Shown: in pieces, positions 52,630 to 61,053 of the stretch
How the letters are laid out: each line of letters starts with the position of its first letter
How positions within the stretch are numbered: position 1 is the first letter of the stretch
NCBI GenBank assembly: GCA_023397675.1
Contig: JAEWTV010000139.1
Coordinates: 223,781-287,780 of the forward strand
Direction of reading: 5' to 3'
Length of the DNA: 64,000 nt
DNA from: Bacillota bacterium
GTDB lineage: Bacteria > Bacillota > Clostridia > Acetivibrionales > JANLFN01
Translations under genes and position numbers: made by a program
The notes under the pieces: generated by a model
Database searches by the model: none
What the model saw: only the letters and a program-made list of their open reading frames with translations
Told to the model about the DNA's origin: nothing

Positions 52630-52677
52630 AGGGTAATGTAACATAAGAAATTGGACAAAAATTCATTATTTAAAGTG

Positions 52678-52706
52678 TTGACACAAAATCATTCTGCTGT
52701 TATACT
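52678..52706 (+). promoter_or_regulatory. Promoter of the tRNA-Thr / tRNA-Tyr unit
   Basis: TTGACA (52678-52683) and TATACT (52701-52706) are 17 bases apart, about 40 bases before tRNA-Thr. Confidence 0.8.
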
Positions 52707-52746
52707 ATCATAGTGTCAAGCGCATGTCGCATGCTTGACTAAGTAA

Positions 52747-52822
52747 GCTGGCGTAGCTCAGCAGGTAGAGCAGCTGACTTGTAATCAGCAGGTCGGGGGT
52801 TCGATTCCGTCCGCCAGCTCCA
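52747..52822 (+). tRNA. tRNA-Thr (anticodon UGU)
   Basis: A 76-base tRNA with acceptor GCTGGCG/CGCCAGC, anticodon stem GCTGA/TCAGC with TGT in the loop, T-loop GTTCGATTC and encoded CCA. Confidence 0.97.
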
Positions 52823-52826
52823 ATAT

Positions 52827-52911
52827 GGAGGGGTTCCCGAGCGGCCAAAGGGGGCAGACTGTAAATCTGTTGTCACCGACTTCGATGGTTCGAATCCATC
52901 CCCCTCCACCA
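52827..52911 (+). tRNA. tRNA-Tyr (anticodon GUA)
   Basis: An 85-base tRNA with a long variable arm, acceptor GGAGGGG/CCCCTCC, GTA in the anticodon loop, T-loop GTTCGAATC and encoded CCA. It follows tRNA-Thr by four bases. Confidence 0.97.
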
Positions 52912-52943
52912 AAACACAGAATTTAAATTCTGTGTTTTTTTTG
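52912..52943 (+). terminator. Terminator after tRNA-Tyr
   Basis: AACACAGAATT pairs with AATTCTGTGTT around a TA loop and is followed by TTTTTT. Confidence 0.9.
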
Positions 52944-53077
52944 TGCCTTTTTAATCATATTAATATAATTTGGTAATTGTTTACTTTAGGTAAGATTCTA
53001 AAATTTATATGAGGCTGGGTATACTTGTATTGGAATGGTTTCAATATAAAATGGTTGGAAGAGTTTAAATTGATCTG

Positions 53078-53488
53078 TTATTTATATATGATTTTTTTAT
53101 AAATGACAAAGTTCCATAAAACTATAATACCCATTGCTATTGCCTTGGAAATCATTGTTGCTATACCGAGCTGATTTGTAAAAAGCGTAACAAGAATATT
53201 AGATAGTGCAAGGTTTATGCCAAACAGAATAGTATACAACAAAAGCTGCCTTCCAAGATGGCCTTTGGATTCGAATGACCATACCCTGTTGAGTATAAAA
53301 CTTATTACAAAGCCGGAGGTATAAGCCGCAGAATTGGATAGAATAAGGGAAAGGCCTACAAGAATATTGAGAACATAGAATAATGAGTATTCAGCAGCGG
53401 CTGCAAGCCCACCGGTTACAAGATACCTAAAAAATTGTTTTTTGGTTTCTGGTGTTACATATTTTTTTAACTTATCTGAGATAACCAT
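53078..53488 (-). CDS. GtrA family membrane protein
   Basis: A 136-residue protein with four hydrophobic helices and the family opening FFRYLVTGGLAAAAEYSLFY. GtrA-like proteins are thought to flip polyprenyl-linked sugars or to assist glycosyltransferases in making surface polysaccharides. The start at 53488 follows GGAG; an upstream ATG would add ten basic residues without ribosome binding site. It lies downstream of the DUF4380 gene on the same strand but is separated by a hairpin. Confidence 0.87.
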   Translation of the reverse strand: MVISDKLKKYVTPETKKQFFRYLVTGGLAAAAEYSLFYVLNILVGLSLILSNSAAYTSGFVISFILNRVWSFESKGHLGRQLLLYTILFGINLALSNILVTLFTNQLGIATMISKAIAMGIIVLWNFVIYKKIIYK

Positions 53489-53533
53489 ACTTTTTCTCCG
53501 TTTTATCATTAAATTCAAGCCTTAAGCAAAATT

Positions 53534-53559
53534 ATGGGAAGCATTGTAAATGCTCCCCA
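53534..53559 (-). terminator. Possible terminator after the DUF4380 gene
   Basis: On the minus strand GGGGAGCATT pairs with AATGCTTCCC around a TAC loop, followed by ATAATTTTG; the T-tract is weak. Confidence 0.45.
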
Positions 53560-53587
53560 TAATATTTATTTTAAACTGTTAAGCTTT

Positions 53588-54490
53588 CTATTTTACAAGT
53601 GGAAGAATATATTTATCTATGTCCTGCTCTGTTTCAGGAACCTTTATACCTTTATGAAGTGACCAGGTTTCCACATGCTCTATTGAATCTCCCGGTTCCA
53701 GTGGTACCAGCGGACTTAAGCTTTCCATTTCAAGCATGAAATCGTTTGTGTAAGTTTCATATGAGGAAGCCGAATAATCAGGATAAAGAGCACCATCGAA
53801 ATGATCGAACTTTTTAACAAATAGATTTCCGTGATTTGCATAAGCAGCCCAGCCATCTTCATTTGGAAGTCCGAATTTGAATGCTGTCTTAGCAGAAGTA
53901 TCCTGCTTCAAAGTAATATATTTTTCACCCCAATAAACCCTGTTGTCGTTCATTTTTGCATATGGCCACAATGAAAGCATTCTGTTCGGCAAATATGCAA
54001 TATCCCTTTGCGTTTGAGGGACAATTTCCTTACCTCCTGTTGCCATTACTGAAAGAGCCCATAAAGAAAGCTCAACTGTCCATGCACCTTTGTTTGTTAG
54101 CCTGTGCAAAACCATAACGTCAGAGCTGTCAGGGAACATTGTAATTTCCATTTCTTTTTGGATCATTGTAAACTCTTCAACAGGCTGTTTAAGTGAAATT
54201 CCGTTCTTCCTTTTCTTCCACTCAATTTTGCTGTTGTCAGGCATATAGGTACGGTCTCCTTCTGGACTATGCCAAAGCCTGTGACCGCCAAACAGATTAA
54301 ACTTGTCTCCGCCGGTTTTTCCTACCTGATCGGTTACTTCACAAAATTCATTTGCTCCACCTTCAAAGCCAAAACGTATAATTCTTGGCCCTACATCAGT
54401 AGTTGCAACAAGATCGACGATTCCATTTGAAATTTCGATACAGTTTTTCCAACCCTTATATTCCTTTTTTACTATATTTACATTACCCAT
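53588..54490 (-). CDS. DUF4380 domain protein
   Basis: A 300-residue protein that resembles DUF4380, a family with a galactose-mutarotase-like beta sandwich. Visible family parts are DVGPRIIRFGFEGG, FGGHRLWHSPEG and WALSVMATGGKEIVPQT. No signal peptide is present, so it is probably cytoplasmic and may bind or epimerise a sugar. AGGAGG precedes the ATG, and a consensus promoter lies upstream. The physiological substrate is unknown. Confidence 0.8.
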   Translation of the reverse strand: MGNVNIVKKEYKGWKNCIEISNGIVDLVATTDVGPRIIRFGFEGGANEFCEVTDQVGKTGGDKFNLFGGHRLWHSPEGDRTYMPDNSKIEWKKRKNGISLKQPVEEFTMIQKEMEITMFPDSSDVMVLHRLTNKGAWTVELSLWALSVMATGGKEIVPQTQRDIAYLPNRMLSLWPYAKMNDNRVYWGEKYITLKQDTSAKTAFKFGLPNEDGWAAYANHGNLFVKKFDHFDGALYPDYSASSYETYTNDFMLEMESLSPLVPLEPGDSIEHVETWSLHKGIKVPETEQDIDKYILPLVK

Positions 54491-54531
54491 CGATATACCT
54501 CCTAAATGTTAAACCTTTTGCACATAAATTC

Positions 54532-54560
54532 ATTATAATATAGTAAAATGACAGCCGCAA
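54532..54560 (-). promoter_or_regulatory. Promoter of the DUF4380 gene
   Basis: On the minus strand TTGCGG (54560-54555) and TATAAT (54537-54532) are 17 bases apart. Confidence 0.65.
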
Positions 54561-54637
54561 CATAAATTAGTACAAGTTTCCTGCACTTATTAAGCGTTAC
54601 CAAACCTTTAGGTGATGAAACATGACAGTGGAATATA

Positions 54638-54665
54638 TTGTATCATTAAATTTATGTGTTATAAT
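54638..54665 (+). promoter_or_regulatory. Promoter of dapF
   Basis: TTGTAT (54638-54643) and TATAAT (54660-54665) are 16 bases apart; TGT just before the -10 gives an extended -10. Confidence 0.55.
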
Positions 54666-54833
54666 AATTAATAATTAGTTTTTGAAATTTACTGCTTTAA
54701 CTGCTTGCATAATGGCTAAGATTAAAATAAAGAACTTTATTATTTGGATATTCTAATTCCAGTGGTATCAACGTATTAGGAAAACAGATAACGGTTTTTT
54801 ATGTTACAAATATTTGTAGGAGGGGTTTTGAAA

Positions 54834-55667
54834 ATGAAATTTACAAAGATGCAGGGTGCAGGAAATGACTACGTATATGTTAACTGTATGGAACAAACGA
54901 TAGATAATATACCTGAAAAAGCGCGTTTTATAAGTGACAGGCATTTCGGTGTAGGATCCGACGGGCTTGTACTGATAATGCCTTCCAAGGTTGCCGATTT
55001 CAGAATGAGAATGTTCAATTCGGACGGATCAGAATCAGAAATGTGTGGAAATGCAACAAGGTGTATAGCAAAGTATGTTTACGAATATGGACTTACTAAT
55101 AAGACCACTGTTAGCCTTGAAACACTTGGAGGAATTAAAATACTTCAAATGTATCTCAAAGAAGGCAAGGTTGATAAGGTAAGAGTTGATATGGGAGAAC
55201 CAATACTTGAACCTGATAAAATACCAGTGGTTAGCAGCAAGGAACGTTTTATTTCCGAATCTGTTGATGTTGATGGTATAGAGTATAAGATGACATGTGT
55301 ATCCATGGGAAACCCACATGCAGTTATATATGTTGATGATGTAGATAATCTTCCTATTGAAAAAATAGGACCTAAAGTAGAAAATCACAAGCTTTTCCCA
55401 AGACGTACAAATACCGAATTCGTTAAAGTAATTGACAGGAAGACCCTGCAAATGAGGGTTTGGGAAAGAGGAGCAGGTGAGACTCTTGCATGCGGTACTG
55501 GAGCTTGTGCCACTTTGGTTGCGACAGTACTAAACGGGTTATGTGACAGGACTGCTGCACTGAAGCTGTTAGGTGGGGATCTTTTAATAGAGTGGAATGA
55601 ACAAGATAATCATGTTTATATGACGGGACCGGCAGTTATAGTATTCGACGGCGAAATTGATATATAA
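54834..55667 (+). CDS. dapF: Diaminopimelate epimerase
   Basis: A 277-residue enzyme that converts LL- to meso-diaminopimelate for lysine and peptidoglycan. The two catalytic cysteines are visible in MCGNATRC and ETLACGTGACA; KMQGAGNDYVYV opens the protein. ATG 54834 after AGGAGGGG is chosen, since an upstream ATG lacks support and the product then starts as in other DapF proteins. DapL, which makes its substrate, is encoded 320 bases downstream, beyond two intergenic repeats. Confidence 0.96.
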   Translation: MKFTKMQGAGNDYVYVNCMEQTIDNIPEKARFISDRHFGVGSDGLVLIMPSKVADFRMRMFNSDGSESEMCGNATRCIAKYVYEYGLTNKTTVSLETLGGIKILQMYLKEGKVDKVRVDMGEPILEPDKIPVVSSKERFISESVDVDGIEYKMTCVSMGNPHAVIYVDDVDNLPIEKIGPKVENHKLFPRRTNTEFVKVIDRKTLQMRVWERGAGETLACGTGACATLVATVLNGLCDRTAALKLLGGDLLIEWNEQDNHVYMTGPAVIVFDGEIDI

Positions 55668-55785
55668 AAATTGTTATAAGCAGCATTACGTTGTCAGCTA
55701 TCGTCTTAAAAATGCTCACATATACCAATATGCTCCGCTTTTTAAGACTCAGACTTCCTAGTACTGCTTGCTTCTAATAATTTTT
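55666..55785. repeat. Intergenic repeat, copy 1
   Basis: First of two adjacent diverged copies of a repeat of about 120 bases. The ends can pair (AAAAATTGTTATAAGC with GCTTCTAATAATTTTT) and the centre has ATGCTCACATAT then ATATGCTCCGC, an inner hairpin. It begins at the stop codon of dapF. Confidence 0.7.
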
Positions 55786-55798
55786 AGACATAATATAT

Positions 55799-55920
55799 AA
55801 AAATCATGATAAGCTTCGTCTAGTGTTGTTGGCAGTCGTTTGAAATGCTCACATATAAAAAATATGCTGCGCTTTCTCGCTCCTTTGCCGCCTAGCTATA
55901 CTCGCTTCTGATGATTTTTT
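55799..55920. repeat. Intergenic repeat, copy 2
   Basis: Second copy, 13 bases after the first. The outer arms are AAAAATCATGATAAGC and GCTTCTGATGATTTTT; the centre has ATGCTCACATAT and ATATGCTGCGC. Identity with copy 1 is clearest at the ends and in the centre. Confidence 0.72.
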
Positions 55921-55985
55921 AATAGTTAATGTAATATTAATTTAGATAATCTTTTAAAAAGATAAATAAGTTAGGAGAGAAGAAA

Positions 55986-57221
55986 ATGGCACTTGTTAAT
56001 GAAAATCACTTAAAATTACCCGGTAATTACTTATTTGCCGAAGTTGGAAAGAGGGTAAACGCATATAAGAACGCAAACCCAGATGCAAAGATAATAAGAC
56101 TTGGAATAGGTGATGTAACCAGACCCCTTCCTCAGGCATCCATTGATGCAATGCACAAAGCTGTTGATGATATGGCATATGTAGAAACCTTCAAGGGTTA
56201 CCCTGAATACGAAGGTTATGATTTTCTTATTGAAAAAATTATTGAAGTGGATTATGAAAAACGCGGAGTAAAAATAGACAGGGATGAAGTATTTGTAAGC
56301 GACGGGGCAAAAAGTGATACTGCCAACATTCAGGAATTGTTCGGTCTTGATAACAAGATTGCAGTTACAGACCCTGTTTATCCGGTGTATGTGGACAGCA
56401 ACGTAATGGCGGGCAGAACAGGAGTATATGGCACAGACAACAGATGGAGCAACGTAACTTATTTGCCTTGTTCAGCGGTTAATAAATTTGTACCTGATCT
56501 TCCAAAAGAAAAGGTTGATTTAATTTACCTGTGCTTCCCAAACAATCCGACAGGAATGACATTGAATAAGACTGAGCTCAAAAAATGGGTTGATTACGCT
56601 AAGGCAAACAAAGCAATAATACTTTACGATTCTGCATATGAAGCCTATATACATGAAGAGGATGTACCACACAGCATCTATGAAATAGAAGGTGCAAAGG
56701 ACGTAGCAATAGAATTCAGGAGCTTTTCAAAGACTGCGGGCTTTACAGGTACCAGATGTGCATACTGTGTAATTCCAAAGTCAGTTGTTGCTTATACCAG
56801 TGCTGGGGAAGCTGTTGGACTTAACAGGATGTGGTACAGACGTCAGGCTACTAAATTCAACGGTGTATCCTATATAGTTCAAAGAGGTGCAGAGGCGGTA
56901 TATTCCGACGAAGGCCAAAAACAGATAAGGGAAACTATCAATTATTATATGACCAATGCAAAAATTATAAGAGAAGGTCTTATAAAAGTTGGAATTGAAG
57001 TTTATGGAGGAGTAAATGCACCATACATATGGCTTAAAACTCCTAATAACCTTGACTCATGGACATTCTTTGACAAGCTGCTGGGTGAAGCAAATATAGC
57101 TGGAACTCCTGGAGCAGGCTTCGGGCCTAGCGGGGAAGGCTATTTCAGACTTACAGCTTTCGGAAGCAGGGAAAGTACAGAAGAAGCTGTAGAAAGATTT
57201 AAATCAAGATTGAAGCTTTAA
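55986..57221 (+). CDS. dapL: LL-diaminopimelate aminotransferase
   Basis: A 411-residue PLP enzyme that converts tetrahydrodipicolinate directly to LL-diaminopimelate, bypassing the acyl-blocked steps. Key segments are RLGIGDVTRPLP near the start, CFPNNPTGMT, the PLP lysine in FRSFSKTAGFTGTRCAY and the C-terminal FRLTAFGSRE. Length and sequence fit the DapL family. GGAGAG lies before the ATG. The product's substrate is used by DapF, encoded just upstream. Confidence 0.96.
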   Translation: MALVNENHLKLPGNYLFAEVGKRVNAYKNANPDAKIIRLGIGDVTRPLPQASIDAMHKAVDDMAYVETFKGYPEYEGYDFLIEKIIEVDYEKRGVKIDRDEVFVSDGAKSDTANIQELFGLDNKIAVTDPVYPVYVDSNVMAGRTGVYGTDNRWSNVTYLPCSAVNKFVPDLPKEKVDLIYLCFPNNPTGMTLNKTELKKWVDYAKANKAIILYDSAYEAYIHEEDVPHSIYEIEGAKDVAIEFRSFSKTAGFTGTRCAYCVIPKSVVAYTSAGEAVGLNRMWYRRQATKFNGVSYIVQRGAEAVYSDEGQKQIRETINYYMTNAKIIREGLIKVGIEVYGGVNAPYIWLKTPNNLDSWTFFDKLLGEANIAGTPGAGFGPSGEGYFRLTAFGSRESTEEAVERFKSRLKL

Positions 57222-57233
57222 TTTCATAAAGGA

Positions 57234-57267
57234 GAAAACCGGAGAATATGTTTTCTTCGGTTTTTTT
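57234..57267 (+). terminator. Terminator after dapL
   Basis: AAAACCGGAGAA pairs with TTCTTCGGTTTT with one mismatch, around a loop of about six bases, followed by TTTT. Confidence 0.85.
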
Positions 57268-57329
57268 GCATTTAAAAGGAAGTAAGGGCACATAATATAC
57301 TCAAAATCTGTTTAAAGGATGAAGTGCCC

Positions 57330-58250
57330 ATGAGAAAAGCAATTCTCGGACTTTCTGTTTTTTTTGCGATGCTGCTTTTTGCTGACGGGGTTGCAGCAAT
57401 ATCATATATGAAACAAATTAATAGGGAAAGGATAGAAAGTAGGCATAAGCTTCAGCTTAATTCAAGTGGAAATTCTTCTGAAAATATTGCTCCAGGCAAT
57501 GAACCAAGCCCGTTTAATGCTCTTGTTATCGGGTACGATGAGGAAGGTGCAAGAAGTGATGTAATACTTTTACTCAATATCAGTCCTGCTTTGGGTAAGA
57601 TAAATATACTTTCAATTGCAAGAGACACCCGTGTTATATACGGGGGAAGGCATGAGAAACTGAATGCCCTTACGGCGCTTAGCGGTAAGGAGCGTCTTAT
57701 TGAGGAAGTCCAGAAAATAACCGGTCTGCCTGTAGCGTATTATATGGCTTTGAATTTTAAAGGCTTCCGAAAAATAATCGACGTACTTGATGGGGTGCAA
57801 TTTACAATTCCTTTTGATATGGATTATGACGACCCTTATCAGAATCTTCATGTTCATCTTAACCAAGGATCACAGCTCTTGAATGGACGTAGAGCAGAGC
57901 AATTTGTAAGATACCGGAAGGGTAATGAAGAAGGACAGGGCTATACCGACGGTGATATTGGAAGGATTAAGGCCCAACAGGAATTTGTCAAAAGTTTTAT
58001 TGACCAGAAGCTTAGATTGAAATATATATCAAAAGCTCCTGAAATATTTTCTATTCTCCAAAAAAACATGAAGACAAATATAGAGTTTGGAGATGTAGAT
58101 TATTACCTCCAGTATTTGAAAAATGTCAGATATGATGATATAAAATCCTTTGTTATTCCAGGGGATTCGGTCTATGAAGATGACCTGTGGTATTTTATAC
58201 ACGACAAGAAAAAAACAGCTTCGATGATTGAAGATAACTTTTTTAAATAG
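57330..58250 (+). CDS. LytR-CpsA-Psr (LCP) family protein
   Basis: A 306-residue protein with an N-terminal membrane anchor (residues 4-26) and an extracytoplasmic LCP domain. SDVILLLNISPALGKINILSIARDTRV and the later NGRRAEQFVRYRKGNEEGQGYTDGDIGRIKAQQEF region (given here as RAEQFVRYR and DIGRIKAQQEF) carry the conserved Asp and Arg residues. LCP enzymes transfer lipid-linked glycopolymers such as teichoic acid to peptidoglycan. ATG 57330 is preferred for spacing to AAGGA. Confidence 0.9.
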   Translation: MRKAILGLSVFFAMLLFADGVAAISYMKQINRERIESRHKLQLNSSGNSSENIAPGNEPSPFNALVIGYDEEGARSDVILLLNISPALGKINILSIARDTRVIYGGRHEKLNALTALSGKERLIEEVQKITGLPVAYYMALNFKGFRKIIDVLDGVQFTIPFDMDYDDPYQNLHVHLNQGSQLLNGRRAEQFVRYRKGNEEGQGYTDGDIGRIKAQQEFVKSFIDQKLRLKYISKAPEIFSILQKNMKTNIEFGDVDYYLQYLKNVRYDDIKSFVIPGDSVYEDDLWYFIHDKKKTASMIEDNFFK

Positions 58251-58342
58251 TAAACCGGCTTAATATACTAAATGGTTTGAAATACTATACTTTATAAGAT
58301 AAAATTAAAATATTAAGCTTATATTAGTGTTGGAGGTCAAAC

Positions 58343-59326
58343 TTGAAAAAGATTGGTTTTACCACAAGTATTCCGGTTGAAGTTATATATGCTGCAGGTC
58401 TTATGCCTGTTGACCTTAATAATATTTTTGTAATATCAGAAAGCCCCTCTGCATTTGTTGAGAAGGCCGAGAGCAACGGTTTCCCGCGTAACACATGTGC
58501 ATGGATAAAAGGTATATTTTCAGCTATTATGGCAACTGAAGATCTAGATACAATTATTAGTGTGGTGGAAGGTGACTGCTCAAACACCAGGGCATTAACA
58601 GAAGTTCTTAGTTTGAACGATATTAGATGTATTCCATTTTCCTATCCTCATTCCAGAAACTATACACTGCTTAAAAATGAAATTGAAGCTCTGTGCAAAG
58701 TATTTAACGTTGCTTTGGACGATTGTGTAAAGGTAAAAAAACAATTGGATGTAATAAGGAAAAGACTTTTGTATCTTGATGGGCTTACGTGGAAGTATAA
58801 TAAGGCATCGGGTTTCGAAAATCATCTTTGGCAGGTAAGCAGTAGCGATTTTAACAGCAACTTCTGCCAATTTTCATCCCAACTGGAAGCTACAATTGCT
58901 TTGGCAGAACAACGTGATGAGAAAAGGGAGCATGTTAGATTGGGTTATATAGGAGTGCCGCCTATATTTGCAGAAATATACGATTTTGTAGAAGAACATG
59001 ATGCAAGGTTTGTTTATAACGAAGTCCAGCGTCAGTTTACAATGGCTCATGGAATAGACAACGATGATATCGTAGAAGTTTACAGGCAGTTCACCTATCC
59101 CTATGACCTCAGTGGACGACTGGAAGATATAAAAAGTCAGATTGAGCTTAGGAAGATAGATGGAATAGTCCATTATACACAAGCGTTCTGTTTTAGAGGT
59201 ATAGAAGACATAGTTATAAGGAAAGAACTCGGAATTCCCGTACTGACACTTGAAGGTGACAGGCCTGGTGGGCTTGATGCAAGGACTAAACTCAGGGTAG
59301 AGTCTTTTATAGAAATGCTAAAGTAA
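58343..59326 (+). CDS. 2-hydroxyacyl-CoA dehydratase (HgdB-like) family protein
   Basis: A 327-residue protein related to the D subunit of 2-hydroxyacyl-CoA dehydratases and to double-cubane-cluster proteins. Three likely Fe-S cysteines are C52 (RNTCAWIKG), C79 (VEGDCSNT) and C283 (QAFCFRG). The start is TTG 58343 after TTGGAGG. Only one such subunit is present, next to its ATPase activator, so it is not a standard heterodimeric dehydratase. It may carry out an ATP-driven low-potential reduction, but the substrate is unknown. Confidence 0.83.
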   Translation: MKKIGFTTSIPVEVIYAAGLMPVDLNNIFVISESPSAFVEKAESNGFPRNTCAWIKGIFSAIMATEDLDTIISVVEGDCSNTRALTEVLSLNDIRCIPFSYPHSRNYTLLKNEIEALCKVFNVALDDCVKVKKQLDVIRKRLLYLDGLTWKYNKASGFENHLWQVSSSDFNSNFCQFSSQLEATIALAEQRDEKREHVRLGYIGVPPIFAEIYDFVEEHDARFVYNEVQRQFTMAHGIDNDDIVEVYRQFTYPYDLSGRLEDIKSQIELRKIDGIVHYTQAFCFRGIEDIVIRKELGIPVLTLEGDRPGGLDARTKLRVESFIEMLK

Positions 59327-59443
59327 AAAGCATCAGAACCTTCGTATTGCTGTGTTGCAAGATTCATAGAGGTACTCATTTGTAAGAATAAACTCCGTTC
59401 CCCAGTTATCTTGCGCCTTGCACTACTCGCTTCTGACTTTTTT
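59325..59443. repeat. Intergenic repeat, copy 3
   Basis: A third, more diverged member of the family at 55666-55920. It starts at the stop codon of the HgdB-like gene with AAAAAGCATCAGAACCTTCG and ends ACTACTCGCTTCTGACTTTTTT. The centre has GTACTCATTTGTAAG and AATAAACTCCGT, so the layout is kept although most bases differ. Confidence 0.6.
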
Positions 59444-59477
59444 CAAAATCACAAATCTAGGTTGGAGAGTTGAAGAC

Positions 59478-60236
59478 ATGAAAGTACTTGGGATAGATAT
59501 CGGTAGCAGATCTGTTAAGATAGTTATATTTAATGAAGGTACGCTGACTGAAAGCAGAATGATTGATACTTCTGCTTTTTACAGGGAGTTTTGTAAGAAC
59601 ATTAACGGTACTATCATGGTTGATTTTGATAAACTTGGCATCAACGGTACTGACAGGATCATCAGCACAGGATATGGCCGAAACAATGTAAATGTTGACG
59701 GTTCTGAAACGATCGTTGAGCTGAAAGCACATACTCTTGGAGCTGTTTGGCAAACTGGACTTAAGGATTTTACACTGCTTGATATGGGAGGGCAGGATAG
59801 TAAAATAATTTCTGTAATTAACGGCAGAATGGCGGATATGATATTGAATGATAAATGTGCGGCTTCCTGCGGAAGATATCTCGAGAATATGTCAAATGTT
59901 TTGGATATAACTCTTGAAGAGTTGATTAAGCATTATAATGAACCAGTTGAATTAAGTTCCACCTGTGCTGTTTTTGGAGAATCCGAACTTATAGGGCGTA
60001 TCTCTGAAGGCTATCCTGTTGAATGTCTTGCAGCCGGTGTTAACTATTCACTTTTCAAAAGGATTAAGCCATTGATGGAACGTTTTCCATGTAATACGCT
60101 CGTAGCTACAGGAGGAGTTGCAAAGAACGATGCACTTATATATTTTATAAAGCATGAAACCTGTTTCAGGGATATTGTTGTTCCTCCTGAACCTCAACTT
60201 AACGGTGCTATCGGGTGCTGTGCATATGGCCTATAA
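59478..60236 (+). CDS. HgdC-like ATPase activator (BadF/BadG family)
   Basis: A 252-residue ASKHA-fold ATPase that activates 2-hydroxyacyl-CoA dehydratase-type partners. GIDIGSRSVKIVI is the first phosphate loop and LLDMGGQDSKII the second. C127 (NDKCAASC) and C163 (SSTCAVFGESEL) match the two cysteines that hold the bridging [4Fe-4S] cluster in HgdC dimers. ATG 59478 after TTGGAGAG is chosen. It should pass electrons, with ATP hydrolysis, to the HgdB-like protein encoded just upstream. Confidence 0.9.
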   Translation: MKVLGIDIGSRSVKIVIFNEGTLTESRMIDTSAFYREFCKNINGTIMVDFDKLGINGTDRIISTGYGRNNVNVDGSETIVELKAHTLGAVWQTGLKDFTLLDMGGQDSKIISVINGRMADMILNDKCAASCGRYLENMSNVLDITLEELIKHYNEPVELSSTCAVFGESELIGRISEGYPVECLAAGVNYSLFKRIKPLMERFPCNTLVATGGVAKNDALIYFIKHETCFRDIVVPPEPQLNGAIGCCAYGL

Positions 60237-60378
60237 TTCAATACATAATTGTATTTTAATCACTATACATTTATAATAGGGTTTAGTATCAGTGAAGGAG
60301 TGCTTAAATAGAGCATTCATGTATTTACAGCTGACAAAGTAAAGGTCTATTTGATCCAGTTTTTATTTGGAGGTAGGT

Positions 60379-61053
60379 ATGAAAAGAGCAGTTGTGTTAC
60401 TTTCAGGTGGGCTTGACAGCGTAACCTGTTTATCAGTCGCTTTAAAGGAAGGTTATGATGTTTATCCTCTTTCATTCAATTATAGTCAAAGACATAAAAA
60501 AGAACTTGAGTGTGCTGCAAACGTGGTCAATCATTATGGAATAAAAACTCATAAAATTATCAAAATGGAAAATGTAGGCGGCAGTGCTCTTACAGATATG
60601 GGGATTGATGTTCCTGAGTATAAAGGAGATAACGATATTCCCGTGACTTATGTTCCTGCAAGAAATATTATTTTTCTGAGTTATGCAGTTGGATATGCTG
60701 AAGTCGTTGACGCAGAAGCAATTTATATAGGGGTAAATGCTATTGATTATAGTGGTTATCCTGATTGCAGACCAGAATTCATAGAAGCATTTGAAAATAC
60801 TATTAAAGTAGGAACCAAAAGCGGTGTTGAGGGAAATCCGGTTAAAATAATTACCCCTCTACTACGTTTATCCAAAGCAGAGATTATTAAACTTGCAACT
60901 GAAAATAATGCACCTTTGAATTTGACTACAAGCTGTTATAAAGGCGGCGAAAAGGCCTGCGGCATTTGTGACAGCTGTATTCTAAGGCTTAAGGGTTTTA
61001 GAGAAGCAGGACTAACTGATCCTGTAGAATATGAAAGCGGGGCAAATAAATGA
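60379..61053 (+). CDS. queC: 7-cyano-7-deazaguanine synthase
   Basis: A 224-residue enzyme that makes preQ0 from carboxy-deazaguanine with ATP and ammonia. The PP-loop VLLSGGLDSVTCL is at 5-17, and the zinc site is at the end (CYKGGEKACGICDSC, four cysteines). GGAGG lies 7 bases before ATG 60379. It leads the queC-queD-queE cluster and overlaps queD by ATGA. I looked for a preQ1 riboswitch in the 142-base leader and found none. Confidence 0.96.
   Translation: MKRAVVLLSGGLDSVTCLSVALKEGYDVYPLSFNYSQRHKKELECAANVVNHYGIKTHKIIKMENVGGSALTDMGIDVPEYKGDNDIPVTYVPARNIIFLSYAVGYAEVVDAEAIYIGVNAIDYSGYPDCRPEFIEAFENTIKVGTKSGVEGNPVKIITPLLRLSKAEIIKLATENNAPLNLTTSCYKGGEKACGICDSCILRLKGFREAGLTDPVEYESGANK

Larger units (their letters stand above)
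54491..54833. other. Divergent intergenic region between DUF4380 gene and dapF
   Basis: This 343-base AT-rich spacer holds the two divergent promoters listed below and a dapF leader of about 165 bases. The leader has a small AATAAAG/CTTTATT hairpin near 54727, but I see no lysine riboswitch or T-box motif and no gene. Confidence 0.6.

Noticed and set aside
49571..52911. Integrated element at the tRNA genes
   Set aside because: No integrase, excisionase or repeated tRNA 3' end was seen; genes between the tRNA groups are ordinary metabolic genes.
54670..54833. Possible lysine riboswitch or T-box in the dapF leader
   Set aside because: The leader is long enough for a small element but lacks the conserved L-box core and the T-box TGG sequence; only a small AT hairpin is visible.
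60237..60378. Possible preQ1 riboswitch in front of queC
   Set aside because: I looked for the preQ1-I pattern (a short C-rich hairpin followed by an A-rich tail) and for class II features; none is readable in the 142-base leader.
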